In this document: one piece after another, positions 54,112 to 62,352 of the stretch
How positions within the stretch are numbered: position 1 is the stretch's first letter
Layout of the letters: each line of letters starts with the position of its first letter
NCBI GenBank assembly: GCA_963830495.1
Contig: CAWHMS010000001.1
Location: 372,001 to 436,000, forward strand
Reading direction: 5' to 3'
DNA length: 64,000 nt
Origin: CAWHMS01 sp963830495
GTDB taxonomy: Bacteria > Actinomycetota > Actinomycetes > Propionibacteriales > Nocardioidaceae
The notes under the pieces: generated by a model
Told to the model about the DNA's origin: nothing
Seen by the model: only the letters and a program-made list of their open reading frames with translations
Databases searched by the model: none
Position numbers and translations under genes: made by a program

Positions 54112-55332
54112 TCAGGGGACGGGCGGTGAAGGCGTGGTGATGCCGTCACCGGCGTCGGCCGTCTCGATGTCCTCCCGGCTGATGCCGAGCAGGTAGAGGA
54201 TCGTGTCCAGGTAGGGGACGTTGACCGATGTGTGCGCCTTCTCCTGCACGACCGGCTTGGCGTTGAAGGCGATGCCGAGTCCCGCCACCGCGAGCATGTC
54301 GAGGTCGTTGGCACCGTCGCCGATCGCCACGGTCCGGTCGAGGCTGATCTTGGAGTCCGCCGCGAAGTCGCGCAGCGCGTCCGCCTTGGCGGCGCGGTCG
54401 ATGACCGGCCCGACGATCCGGCCGGTGAGCCTGCCGTCGACCGCCTCGAGCTCGTTGGCGCGTGCGTAGTCGATCTTCAGGTCGGTCGCCAACCGGTCGG
54501 TGAGGTGGCTGAAGCCGCCGCTGACGATGCCGAAGCGGTAGCCAAGGCGCTTCAGCGTGCGGACCAGGGTGCGCGCACCGGGTGCCAGCTCCATGGCGTC
54601 GTACACCTCGTCGAGGACCGACACGTCGAGCCCCGCCAACAGCGCGACCCGCCGGCGGAGCGACTCCTCGAAGTCCACCTCGCCATGCATCGCCTGCTCG
54701 GTCACCTCGGCGACCCGCTTCCGGACTCCGGCGTGCTCGGCGAGGGTGTCGATCACCTCACCCTGCAGCAGTGTGGAGTCGACGTCCATCACGACGAGGC
54801 GGCGCCCGTGTCGGAGCAGCCCGACGTTCTGGACGGCGACGTCGACGTCCTGTTGCATCGCCTCGGCTGCAAGGAGCTGGCGCAACCGTACGACGTCGGT
54901 GCCCGACACGTGGAACTCGATGGCCGTGACGGGATACCGGGCCATGCGCACGATCCGGTCGATGTTGGCCCCGGTGTCGGAGATCCGGCCGGTGATGGCC
55001 GAGACTGCGCGCGGTGGTAGCGGATGGCCCAGCAGTGTGACGTGGGCGCGTCCCTCCCGCCGGCGCGCGTTGTCGCCTGCGCCCTGCGCTACCTCCACCT
55101 CCATGCCGAGCTCGCCGGACACGCGTCGGACGGCCTCGGTCACCCGGTCCTGCTCGCGCGACGTACGGGGGGCGGTGACCAGGATGCCGAGCACCAGCCG
55201 CCCGCGCAGCACGATCTGTTCGATGTCCAGCACTTGGACGCCGAAGCCTGACAGCGCCCCGAACGTCGCTGCCGTGACACCCGGCCGGTCGTACCCAGTC
55301 AGCGTGATCAGCAGCGTCGGTGTCTGGTCCAT
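54112..55332 (-). CDS. serB: Phosphoserine phosphatase with N-terminal ACT domains
   Basis: Last step of serine synthesis: hydrolysis of phosphoserine. The 406-residue protein has an N-terminal ACT-like region (LLITLTGYDRPGVTAATFGA and a second ACT-like stretch around residues 95-170) for amino-acid sensing. A HAD phosphatase domain follows, with the nucleophile and acid Asp183 and Asp185 (VMDVDSTLLQGE), the SGGFS motif and IGDGANDLDML. A Pro-rich tail ends the protein. The ATG at 55332 has GAGGG upstream. The unknown gene at 55347 ends 14 bases before it and may share its message. Confidence 0.95.
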   Translation of the reverse strand: MDQTPTLLITLTGYDRPGVTAATFGALSGFGVQVLDIEQIVLRGRLVLGILVTAPRTSREQDRVTEAVRRVSGELGMEVEVAQGAGDNARRREGRAHVTLLGHPLPPRAVSAITGRISDTGANIDRIVRMARYPVTAIEFHVSGTDVVRLRQLLAAEAMQQDVDVAVQNVGLLRHGRRLVVMDVDSTLLQGEVIDTLAEHAGVRKRVAEVTEQAMHGEVDFEESLRRRVALLAGLDVSVLDEVYDAMELAPGARTLVRTLKRLGYRFGIVSGGFSHLTDRLATDLKIDYARANELEAVDGRLTGRIVGPVIDRAAKADALRDFAADSKISLDRTVAIGDGANDLDMLAVAGLGIAFNAKPVVQEKAHTSVNVPYLDTILYLLGISREDIETADAGDGITTPSPPVP

Positions 55333-55346
55333 GGCGGCGACCCTCG

Positions 55347-56078
55347 CTAGCCCTTCTCGACTGCAGAGCAGGCGGCGACGACCGCGGCACGGGCGGCGTG
55401 TTCTAGGGGAGACAACAGGTCACGGCGGGCGGCCATCTCCGACGAGGTGACTCCGCCCTCGTCGCGCGTGGCGATCCGGACGATCTCCATGCCCCGTAGT
55501 CCGCTGACGAAGGTGCGCGATGCCTCCGCGCTCGGCAACGACATGGCGGCGTCGAACCGTGCCGGGGCACGCAGGTTGAGCAGCAGGTCGGCCGCCCCTG
55601 GACTCCAAGTCGCGACGTCGAGCGCCGCCAGTCCATCGGCCGCCGCGAGCAGTTGCCGGCGCAGCTCGCGGTCGCTGTCGTCGACCTGGGGCAGGTATGC
55701 CGGCGGGGTCGCCGGACAGACGCGCCAGTGCACGGCGTCGCCGGCCGGCGACGCCGACGGCACCAGGCCGCGTCCTGGCCCGTGCAGCACCACGGCCTCG
55801 CCCGCCTCGAGCGCATCGAGGTTGAAGCCCGCGGGGCCGCCCAGGCCGAGTGGGTCGCCGGGACGCGGGAGGCAGGCGCTGACCCGGTGGACGCCGTACC
55901 GCCTCAGCTCTCCGAGCAGGAGCGCTGGCGGCAGCGGAGGGTGGTCGTCCCAGCCACGCACGTCCACCGCGGCGCCGGCACCGAGAACCCCGGCGATCAC
56001 GGCGTCACTGCTCTCGCGGCCGGCCAACCAGGCATTGAGCCAGCTGGCCAACCGGGCGGCACGAGGCACGATGAACAC
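55347..56078 (-). CDS. Conserved hypothetical protein, unknown function
   Basis: I do not recognise this 243-residue protein. It has no signal peptide, membrane segment or clear cofactor motif. It is Ala/Leu/Gly-rich and has one notable block, GLGGPAGFNLDALEAGEAVVLHGPGRGLVP, in the middle. Coding quality looks good throughout. The GTG at 56078 lies exactly six bases after TAGGCT on the coding strand, which supports the start and a leaderless message. It may be cotranscribed with serB downstream and diverges from the ABC ATPase gene. Confidence 0.6.
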   Translation of the reverse strand: MFIVPRAARLASWLNAWLAGRESSDAVIAGVLGAGAAVDVRGWDDHPPLPPALLLGELRRYGVHRVSACLPRPGDPLGLGGPAGFNLDALEAGEAVVLHGPGRGLVPSASPAGDAVHWRVCPATPPAYLPQVDDSDRELRRQLLAAADGLAALDVATWSPGAADLLLNLRAPARFDAAMSLPSAEASRTFVSGLRGMEIVRIATRDEGGVTSSEMAARRDLLSPLEHAARAAVVAACSAVEKG

Positions 56079-56084
56079 GCCGAC

Positions 56085-56090
56085 AGCCTA
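56085..56090 (-). promoter_or_regulatory. -10 box of the unknown gene/serB unit
   Basis: On the minus strand TAGGCT lies six bases before the GTG at 56078, a leaderless arrangement. A TAGGTT on the plus strand at 56164-56169 is the candidate -10 for the divergent ABC ATPase gene. Confidence 0.45.
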
Positions 56091-56203
56091 CGAGCGCCCG
56101 GCTCTACGATGCAGGTGACCCGCGGCGCGCCACCCGGTCAGCGCACCGACCCGGCCCGGGCCCTAGGTTGGACACCTCAGATCGACGACCGACGAGGAGC
56201 ACC

Positions 56204-57004
56204 ATGGCACCGGTGATCGAGCTGGCGGACGTCTCGGTCGTCCGGGGTTCGACGCGGCTCCTCAGCAACGTGACCTGGGCGGTCGACGACGACGAACGGT
56301 GGGTCGTGATCGGGCCCAACGGAGCCGGCAAGACCACTCTCCTCCAGGTGCTGGGCACCCATATCCATCCCACCGAAGGCGTCGTCGGCATCCTCGAGGA
56401 GGTGGTGGGCACTGTCGACGTGTTCGAGCTGCGTCCCCGGATCGGTCTCACGAGTGCATCGTTGGCCGACCGGATCCCACGAGACGAGAGGGTCAGCGAC
56501 GTCGTCGTGTCCGCGTCGTACGCCGTGCTGGGCCGATGGCGGGAGCGGTACGACGACCTCGACCACGCACGTGCCTGGGCGCTGCTCGCCGAGGTCGGGA
56601 TCGATCACCTGGCCGAGCGGACCTTCGGCACGCTCAGCGAGGGTGAGCGCAAGCGGGTGCAGATCGCGCGCGCCCTGATGACCGACCCCGAGCTGTTGCT
56701 GCTGGACGAGCCGGCGGCCGGGCTCGACCTTGGGGGTCGTGAAGACCTGGTCAACACCCTGTCGGTGCTGGCCATGGATGAGAACTCGCCCACGACGGTG
56801 CTGGTGAGCCACCATGTCGAGGAGATCCCGCCCGGCTTCTCGCACGTGCTCATGCTGAGGGCAGGAGAGGTCGTCGCGGCCGGCCCGCTGCCGACCACGT
56901 TGACCGAGGAGACCTTGGCAGCGACGTTCGGTATGCCGCTCGAGCTGGACAGACACGGCGACCGCTACTCCGCACGACGCCGTACCGCCGTACACCGACG
57001 CTGA
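56204..57004 (+). CDS. ABC ATPase without a neighbouring permease
   Basis: A 266-residue single ABC ATPase domain. Walker A is GPNGAGKTTL, the signature is LSEGERKRVQ (a Glu replaces the second residue of the usual LSGGE), Walker B is LLLLDEPAAGLDLGG and the switch histidine is in VLVSHHVEEIPPG. The ModF/YlmA-like pattern SHHVEEIPPGFSHVLML suggests a member of the group often found without permeases. The ATG at 56204 follows GAGGAG. The next gene, two bases on, is a TauE-type permease that does not use ABC energy, so a transport pair is not implied. Confidence 0.88.
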   Translation: MAPVIELADVSVVRGSTRLLSNVTWAVDDDERWVVIGPNGAGKTTLLQVLGTHIHPTEGVVGILEEVVGTVDVFELRPRIGLTSASLADRIPRDERVSDVVVSASYAVLGRWRERYDDLDHARAWALLAEVGIDHLAERTFGTLSEGERKRVQIARALMTDPELLLLDEPAAGLDLGGREDLVNTLSVLAMDENSPTTVLVSHHVEEIPPGFSHVLMLRAGEVVAAGPLPTTLTEETLAATFGMPLELDRHGDRYSARRRTAVHRR

Positions 57005-57006
57005 CC

Positions 57007-57756
57007 GTGACAACAGTCGAGGGGATCCTGGTCTTCCTGGCCGGTGTCAGTGCCGGGCTGATCAACACGGTCGTCGGCTCAGGCACTCTGATCACCTTCC
57101 CGACGCTTCTGGCGGTGGGCTACCCACCGGTGCTGGCCAACGTGTCCAACACGATTGGGCTCGTGCCCGGCAGTGTCTCGGGCGCGATCGGCTATCGCCG
57201 TGAGCTGTCCGGCCAGCGCCAGCGCATGCGCCGGCTCGGGGTGGCGTCGGTCATCGGTGGCATCACGGGGGCGGTGCTGCTGCTGCGGCTGCCGGCGGCT
57301 GCGTTCGAGGCAGTGGTCCCGGTGCTGATCGGGCTCGGGTGCGTGTTGGTGGTGCTCCAGCCCTGGATTGCCCGCCGGGTCCGCCCGCCGGAGTCTGCGC
57401 CGGCCCATGGGTCGGTCACGGTGTGGGTGCTGGTGCTGCTGACCGGTGTGTACGGCGGGTACTTCGGCGCCGCCCAGGGCGTGCTGCTCATCGCGATCCT
57501 CGGACTCGGGCTCGACGAGACCCTGCAGCGGGTCAACGCGGCGAAGAACGTGCTGGCCGGCATCGTCAATGGCGTGGCCGCCGCGGTGTTCATCCTCGTG
57601 GCCGAAGTTGCCTGGGCCGCGGCAGGGCTCATTGCGGCGGGCTCGATCATCGGTGGTCAGCTCGGTGCCACGGTGGGGCGTCGGCTGCCGTCGCCGATGC
57701 TGCGCGGCTTCGTGGCGGTAGTCGGCGTCGTCGCGATTATCGATCTGGTCCGCTAA
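57007..57756 (+). CDS. TauE/SafE (TSUP) family membrane protein
   Basis: A 249-residue membrane protein with about seven or eight hydrophobic segments. The family repeats are visible: AGLINTVVGSGTLITFPTLL in the first half and GVYGGYFGAAQGVLLIAIL in the second, the two related halves of TSUP transporters. Such proteins move sulfur or organic anions such as sulfite, sulfoacetate or taurine products; the substrate here is unknown. The GTG start lies two bases after the ABC ATPase stop, so the two are cotranscribed. A 343-base repeat-rich spacer follows. Confidence 0.9.
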   Translation: MTTVEGILVFLAGVSAGLINTVVGSGTLITFPTLLAVGYPPVLANVSNTIGLVPGSVSGAIGYRRELSGQRQRMRRLGVASVIGGITGAVLLLRLPAAAFEAVVPVLIGLGCVLVVLQPWIARRVRPPESAPAHGSVTVWVLVLLTGVYGGYFGAAQGVLLIAILGLGLDETLQRVNAAKNVLAGIVNGVAAAVFILVAEVAWAAAGLIAAGSIIGGQLGATVGRRLPSPMLRGFVAVVGVVAIIDLVR

Positions 57757-58099
57757 CTCGCAAACAACCTGGCGGGTCAACGGAAGGCGGCTGGCCGGAA
57801 GGCTCGAGTGGCGTGCTCGTGCTGTCGTCGGGTCGTGGTAAGCGCACATACCGGCCACTCGGCAGCTCGCCCGGTAGCCAAGGCCAGTTCCTCGACGCCG
57901 TCCTCGACTGACGCTTCCGCCGAGAGGCCAGCTTCTTCCCCTCGAGTGGCCAACGTGTTCCTGTCGAGCGGTCACCTTGTTTCCGGCCGAGCCGGCGAGG
58001 GCAGTTCCGGAGGGAAGAACCTGACTCTCGCTGGGAAGAACCTGAACTCTCGGCGGGAAGAACTAGGCGGGTCAAGGGGGAGGGAAGGGAAGGAAAGGG
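57757..58099. repeat. Repeat-rich spacer: forward and reverse arrays of the 22-base-period family
   Basis: The 343-base gene-free stretch opens with AACAACC-TGG-CGGGTCAACGG (57764-57786), the reverse of the unit at 13028. Two forward 22-base units at 57936-57957 and 57958-57979 follow (TTCCCCTCGAGTGGCCAACG.. and TTCCTGTCGAGCGGTCACCT..). Then come three reverse-oriented GGGAAGAAC repeats at 58012, 58033 and 58055, spaced 21-22 bases apart. The end (58069-58099) is a G-rich tract next to the hydrolase stop. Confidence 0.7.
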
Positions 58100-59086
58100 T
58101 CAGGGGAGGGCGTAGGGCAGCCAGCGGTCGACCTGCTCGTAGGCCTCGTCGCGGACGTCCTTGCGGGACAGGAAGACGTCGTGCATGGCGCCCTCGAGCC
58201 GTACGACGGTGACCTGGGTGCCGAGCTGGTGCGACCACTTCGCGATCTGCCGGACGTCGAGCACGATGTCGGTCGAGGTGGCCTCCTCGCTCCAGTGCTC
58301 GGGCGTCGTGCTCCGCGCCGAACACAGTGAGAGCACGGGGGCTCCGACGTCGATGCCGCGGTGCACGGACCGGTGCCCGATCCGGACCGCGCGGAGCCAG
58401 CCGGCGTGCACGATGTAGCTCTCCCTTGGCTTCCACGCCAGGTCGAAGTCCCACTCACCGCGGAAGTTGCGGTGGATCGCCTCCACGTAGACCCCATTGA
58501 CCGTGCGCGGCACGACGGCGTACGGGCGCCGAACTCCGAGCCGGTTGACGGCCTCGGTGCCGATCGTCCGGTTGAAGAGCGAGCCTTGGAGGTCGAGCCA
58601 GGCGCTGTTGAGCACGAACGCCTGCGCGACCGGGTCGCCTTGGCTGCGCCGCCGGTCGGCCCACAGGCTCGTGATGAGGGCTCCCGTGGAGTGCGCGTTG
58701 ACCACGACTCGCTGGTGTCCGTCGCGCCCCTTGATCAGCTCCAGCGCGCGGTCGAGCTCGGCGTCGTACTCGGCGAGGTCGCGACAGAAGTTGGGGGTCT
58801 GGTGGGGGAGCAGCGAGCGGCCGTACTTACGCAGGTCTACGGCATAGAAGTCGTACCCGCGGGTGGTCCAGAAGTCTGCCTGACCGACGCCGAAGTAGTA
58901 GTCGCAGAAGCCATGCACGTGCAGCACCGCGCCACGCACCGCACCTTCCGCGGGCCGCCGTACCAAGGTGGCGACGACGGCGCCCTCGTCGTCGTCGGGA
59001 AGTGTGATGGTCTCCCGGGTGTACGGCGGACCCAGCACATCGGTCTCGGCCATGTCCGCGCGCCTGCTCGCGTCGTCGGAGGTCAC
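58100..59086 (-). CDS. Alpha/beta hydrolase (serine hydrolase)
   Basis: A 328-residue alpha/beta-fold hydrolase. The oxyanion region HVHGFCDYYFG, the nucleophile Ser133 in VNAHSTGAL, an acid in DIVLDVRQ and the histidine in EGAMHDVFLS make a plausible triad. The nucleophile elbow reads AHSTG instead of GxSxG. The size resembles monoacylglycerol lipase-like enzymes. The GTG at 59086 overlaps the stop of the PEBP gene (GTGA); an ATG at 59053 would shorten it by 11 residues. The substrate is unknown. A G-rich tract on the plus strand immediately follows its end. Confidence 0.87.
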   Translation of the reverse strand: MTSDDASRRADMAETDVLGPPYTRETITLPDDDEGAVVATLVRRPAEGAVRGAVLHVHGFCDYYFGVGQADFWTTRGYDFYAVDLRKYGRSLLPHQTPNFCRDLAEYDAELDRALELIKGRDGHQRVVVNAHSTGALITSLWADRRRSQGDPVAQAFVLNSAWLDLQGSLFNRTIGTEAVNRLGVRRPYAVVPRTVNGVYVEAIHRNFRGEWDFDLAWKPRESYIVHAGWLRAVRIGHRSVHRGIDVGAPVLSLCSARSTTPEHWSEEATSTDIVLDVRQIAKWSHQLGTQVTVVRLEGAMHDVFLSRKDVRDEAYEQVDRWLPYALP

Positions 59087-59610
59087 GCCTGGTGGGTGCC
59101 GACGAGCACCGCTCGGCCGAGGGACTTGAAGGCGAGCGTGAACGACACGACTGCGGGGGAGGCGTCCCGGTCGACTCCGAGGGTGTCCTCGCCGACGGCG
59201 TGGACGACGAAGTAGTAGCGGTGCGGGTGGTCACCGTCCGGCGGAGCGGCACCGGCGAAGTCGAAGCTGCCAGCGTCGTTGCGCACGTGGAACGCGTCGC
59301 CCGGCAGGCTCTCGTCGGCGCTCCCGGCACCGGCCGCGAGCTCCGTTGCCTCGTTGGGTACGTCGACGGCGACCCAGTGCCAGAACCCGCTCGGGGTGGG
59401 GGCGTCGGGGTCGAAGCATGTGACGACGAAGCTCTTGGTGCCCTCGGGTGCGCCGCTCCACGCCAGGTGCGGCGAGCTGTTGCCGGCTGCGGCGACCTGC
59501 CCCGGGTCGAGCGGCTCACCGTGCGACACGTCGTCGCTGGTGAGCACGAACGAGGGCAGCGGCGGCAGCTTGGCGTAGGGGTCTTCGGCCACAGGGCGTT
59601 CGAGAGTCAT
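59083..59610 (-). CDS. PEBP-family (YbhB/YbcL) protein
   Basis: A 175-residue phosphatidylethanolamine-binding-like protein. The ligand-site motifs are CFDPDAPTPSGFWHWVAVDVP (read in two parts, DPDAPTPSGF and WHWVAVDVP) and PPDGDHPHRYYFVVHAVG. No signal peptide is present, so it is cytoplasmic. Bacterial members have no settled function. Its stop overlaps the hydrolase start by four bases, so the pair is translated together. It diverges from the siroheme synthase gene. Confidence 0.9.
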   Translation of the reverse strand: MTLERPVAEDPYAKLPPLPSFVLTSDDVSHGEPLDPGQVAAAGNSSPHLAWSGAPEGTKSFVVTCFDPDAPTPSGFWHWVAVDVPNEATELAAGAGSADESLPGDAFHVRNDAGSFDFAGAAPPDGDHPHRYYFVVHAVGEDTLGVDRDASPAVVSFTLAFKSLGRAVLVGTHQA

Positions 59611-59678
59611 GGGTCCATCCTTGTCCGGGGCGCGCTCCCGTCAAGTGAGACACGGCGGGCGCTGCGGGTCGGTCGTCG

Positions 59679-59684
59679 TACGGT
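59679..59684 (+). promoter_or_regulatory. -10 box placing cysG transcript start at its ATG
   Basis: TACGGT ends six bases before the ATG at 59691, predicting a leaderless message. Confidence 0.4.
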
Positions 59685-59690
59685 GAGTCG

Positions 59691-60968
59691 ATGTCGGACT
59701 CTCCGCCGTTGTACCCCGTGGGCTTACGCCTCACCGGGCGCAAAGTGGTGGTGGTCGGCGGCGGCAAGGTGGCCCAGCGCAGGATCCCGGGCCTGGTGGC
59801 GGCGGGAGCCGCCGTCGAGGTGGTCTCGCCGGAGTCCACTCCGGCAGTCGAGGGGCACGCCCGGCGGGGCGAGATCCGATGGCACCAGCGGCCGTACCAA
59901 CCCGGTGACCTCGCCGGCGCATGGTACGTGCTCGTCGCCACCGACCGACCCGACGTCAACGCGGCTGTCTCGGTCGAGGCGGAGGAGGGCCGGGTCTTCT
60001 GCGTCCGGAGCGATGACCCACCGGAAGCTACCGCGTGGACGCCGGCTGTCGGCCGGCACGGGCCGCTCACTGTCGCCGTCCTCGGCAGCCGGGACCCTCG
60101 GCGGTCGGCCGCCGTCCGGGACGCCATCGTCGATCGGCTGCGCAGTGGTGAGATCGCAGCGCCGAAGGATCGGATGCGCACGGCCGGGGTGGTGCTGGTC
60201 GGGGGCGGGCCAGGAGACCCGGAACTGATCACGGTCGCCGGTCGCAGAGCCCTGCAGGAAGCCGAGGTCGTGATCGTCGACCGGCTGGCACCGCGCGAAC
60301 TGCTGGCGGAGCTGGCCCCACACGTCGAGGTGATCGATGCCACGAAGCTGCCGCGCGGGCGGGCAGCCGACCAGACGGACCTCAACCAGCTCATGGTCGA
60401 GCGCGCGCTGGCTGGCAAGAGCGTTGTGCGGCTCAAAGGTGGTGATCCCTTCGTCTTCGGACGCGGCTTCGAGGAGGCCATCGCGTGTGCGGAGGCCGGC
60501 GTCCCGCTCCGGGTGGTGCCTGGCATCACCAGTGCCGTCGCGGTGCCGGCGCTCGGGGGAATCCCCGTCACGCACCGGGGGGTGGCGCACGAGTTCACCG
60601 TCGTCTCCGGGCACATCCCGCCCGGTCACCCGGACTCCCTGGTGAACTGGCAGGCGCTGGCAGGCATGCGCGGCACGCTGGTGCTGCTGATGGCGGTCGA
60701 CAACCTGGGTGACATCACCGACGCACTGATCGCGGGCGGCCGCGACCCGATGACGCCGGTCGCCGTCGTCCAGGACGGCTCGCTCGCCTCCCAGCGGCGC
60801 CTCACCGGGACACTCACCGACATCGCGCCCGTGGCTGCCGCAGGGCACATCCGCCCGCCGGCCATCGTGGTGGTCGGCGACGTGGTGGCGGTGGCGGGGA
60901 GGGTCGCCGATCGATCACCGGCCGAGACATCAACGGGGCACCAGGCCGCAGCGGCCGCGCCCGCCTGA
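59691..60968 (+). CDS. cysG: Bifunctional siroheme synthase
   Basis: Makes siroheme, the cofactor of sulfite and nitrite reductases. Residues 1-160 are the precorrin-2 dehydrogenase/ferrochelatase part with VVVVGGGKVAQRRI and LVATDRPDVN. Residues 165-410 are the uroporphyrinogen-III C-methyltransferase with LVGGGPGDPELIT (169-181), VRLKGGDPFVFGRG, PGITSAVAVPAL and TLVLLMAV. The 425-residue length is typical. Codon 12 is TTA, a rare leucine codon in such a G+C-rich genome. A TACGGT box ends six bases before the ATG. It may supply cofactor for sulfur assimilation, but no reductase gene is in the window. Confidence 0.95.
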   Translation: MSDSPPLYPVGLRLTGRKVVVVGGGKVAQRRIPGLVAAGAAVEVVSPESTPAVEGHARRGEIRWHQRPYQPGDLAGAWYVLVATDRPDVNAAVSVEAEEGRVFCVRSDDPPEATAWTPAVGRHGPLTVAVLGSRDPRRSAAVRDAIVDRLRSGEIAAPKDRMRTAGVVLVGGGPGDPELITVAGRRALQEAEVVIVDRLAPRELLAELAPHVEVIDATKLPRGRAADQTDLNQLMVERALAGKSVVRLKGGDPFVFGRGFEEAIACAEAGVPLRVVPGITSAVAVPALGGIPVTHRGVAHEFTVVSGHIPPGHPDSLVNWQALAGMRGTLVLLMAVDNLGDITDALIAGGRDPMTPVAVVQDGSLASQRRLTGTLTDIAPVAAAGHIRPPAIVVVGDVVAVAGRVADRSPAETSTGHQAAAAAPA

Positions 60969-60987
60969 CCACGGCCGTGGTGCGGCC

Positions 60988-60993
60988 GATAAT
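60988..60993 (+). promoter_or_regulatory. -10 box placing the methyltransferase transcript start at its ATG
   Basis: GATAAT ends six bases before the ATG at 61000, the leaderless spacing seen repeatedly in this window. Confidence 0.45.
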
Positions 60994-60999
60994 GGCCGT

Positions 61000-61857
61000 A
61001 TGCCGACGCAGGTGAGGATCGACGACCCCACCGATCCGAGGCTCGCCGATTACGTCTCGCTGCGCGACACGCAGCTTCGCAAGCATCTCGAGGCCGAGCA
61101 CGGGCTCTTCATCGCCGAAGGGGAGAAGGTGGTGCGTCGTGCAGTGTCGGCCGGCTATCCGGTGCGGTCGTTCCTCATGGCTGAGCGCTGGCTGGACGGG
61201 CTGGCGGCCGAGCTGGCCGCAACCGACGCTCCCTGCTACGTCGTCAGCGAGCGGCTTGCGGAGCAGGTCACCGGCTTCCACGTGCACCGCGGGGCTCTGG
61301 CATCCCTGGCCCGGCTACCGTTGCCGGCACCTTCGGACATCCTCGCCGGAGCGCGTCGGATCGTGCTGCTCGAGGACATCGTCGACCACAGCAATGTCGG
61401 CGCCGTGTTCCGGTCGGCAGCCGCCCTCGGCATGGACGCCGTGCTGCTGTCCCCGCGGTGCGCCGACCCGCTGTACCGGCGGTCCGTCAAGGTCGCCATG
61501 GGCGCGGTGTTCGCACTGCCGTGGACCCGGCTCGAGGAGTGGTACGACGCCCTGCCACAGCTCTCTCAGGCAGGTTTCGCCACCCTGGCGCTCACACCGG
61601 CGACCGATGCGATGCCGCTGCCTGAGGCTGCGGCGACGTACGCCGACCAGCGGGTCTGTGTGGTGCTCGGCTCCGAAGGGCACGGCCTGACCTCGCGATG
61701 GTTGACCGCGGCCGACGTACGGGTGTCGATCCCGATGGCGGCCGGGGTTGACTCCCTCAACGTGGCCGCCGCGTCCGCGGTCGTGTTCTACGCGCTTCAG
61801 CAGAGACGTCACCGACTCGCGGACTGGTCGCCCGAGGTCAGCGGTTTGACGCGGTAG
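61000..61857 (+). CDS. SpoU/TrmH-family RNA 2'-O-methyltransferase
   Basis: A 285-residue SPOUT methyltransferase acting on rRNA or tRNA ribose. The N-terminal substrate-binding region (HGLFIAEGEKVVRRAV) precedes the knotted catalytic domain. The three SpoU motifs are visible: EDIVDHSNVGAVFRSAAAL, VCVVLGSEGHGLT and IPMAAGVDSLNVAAASAVV. The target nucleotide cannot be named from sequence. The ATG at 61000 lies six bases after GATAAT. Its 3' end overlaps the broken RelE-type gene on the other strand by 49 bases. Confidence 0.93.
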   Translation: MPTQVRIDDPTDPRLADYVSLRDTQLRKHLEAEHGLFIAEGEKVVRRAVSAGYPVRSFLMAERWLDGLAAELAATDAPCYVVSERLAEQVTGFHVHRGALASLARLPLPAPSDILAGARRIVLLEDIVDHSNVGAVFRSAAALGMDAVLLSPRCADPLYRRSVKVAMGAVFALPWTRLEEWYDALPQLSQAGFATLALTPATDAMPLPEAAATYADQRVCVVLGSEGHGLTSRWLTAADVRVSIPMAAGVDSLNVAAASAVVFYALQQRRHRLADWSPEVSGLTR

Positions 61858-62100
61858 GCATCGCGGCGGTGTGCGATGTCGAGGACCGTGAAGGTTCGCT
61901 CCGCGTCGTCGATGCGGTAGATGACGCGGTAGGTGCCTCGCCGGGCGCTGTGCCGATATCGAGTGGGGCCTGGAGGCGCTTGCCGAACTCGCTGGGGGTT
62001 GTCCAGCAATGCCCCGACGATGAGCTCGTGTGCGGCGAAGGCAACGGTCCCGGGGCAGATGCTGCGCAAGCTGACGTCGCGCCGTGGGCTTCGGGGGCAC
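61809..62100 (-). pseudogene. RelE/ParE-type toxin, broken by frameshifts
   Basis: Pieces of one RelE-like toxin lie in order but in different minus-strand frames. PPKPTARRQLAQHLPRD comes first. VAFAAHELIVGALLDNPQRV is in the next frame, GKRLQAPL in a third, then back in the second frame HSARRGTYRVIYRIDD and TVLDIAHRRDAYR. Together they rebuild a family-like protein of about 85 residues, so at least three frame changes separate the parts. The family's basic active-site residues (RRGTYRV, HRRDAYR) survive. No antitoxin gene for it was found. The 3' end overlaps the methyltransferase gene. Confidence 0.7.
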
Positions 62101-62123
62101 GGATGCACGTCCCTTACACCTGA

Positions 62124-62139
62124 CGTGTATGATACGTGT
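62124..62139 (+). promoter_or_regulatory. vapB promoter with operator palindrome
   Basis: TATGAT (62128-62133) ends six bases before the vapB ATG. It is overlapped by the palindrome GTAT-G-ATAC (62127-62135) and by two direct copies of CGTGTATG (62125-62132 and 62135-62142). This suits self-repression by VapB or VapBC, which is known for the family. Confidence 0.5.
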
Positions 62140-62352
62140 ATGTCCAAGGTGCGTACGAACATCGAAATCGAGGACGACCACGTGCGGGCGATCATGGACC
62201 GCTACGGCGTCCACACCAAGACCGAGGCTGTCGGGTTGGCGTTGCGCCACCTTGCGGGTCAGCCGATGACGCGCGAGCAGGCGCTGGCGATGCGGGGCGC
62301 CCGCGCGATCGACGACGTTCCGGGCGACGCCGCTCCGCGGGGCGCGGCGTGA
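62140..62352 (+). CDS. vapB: VapB-family antitoxin
   Basis: A 70-residue antitoxin with a ribbon-helix-helix-like start (MSKVRTNIEIEDDHVRAIMD) and the conserved VHTKTEAVGLALRHLAGQ. The C-terminal part, rich in Ala, Arg and Asp, would wrap the toxin. The ATG at 62140 lies six bases after TATGAT, so the message is probably leaderless. Its TGA overlaps the vapC GTG, coupling translation so that antitoxin is made first. Self-regulation through the GTATGATAC palindrome is expected. Confidence 0.9.
   Translation: MSKVRTNIEIEDDHVRAIMDRYGVHTKTEAVGLALRHLAGQPMTREQALAMRGARAIDDVPGDAAPRGAA

Noticed and set aside
56204..57756. ABC ATPase plus TauE-type protein considered as one ABC importer
   Set aside because: TSUP proteins are secondary transporters and no solute-binding protein or ABC permease is present; only cotranscription is supported.
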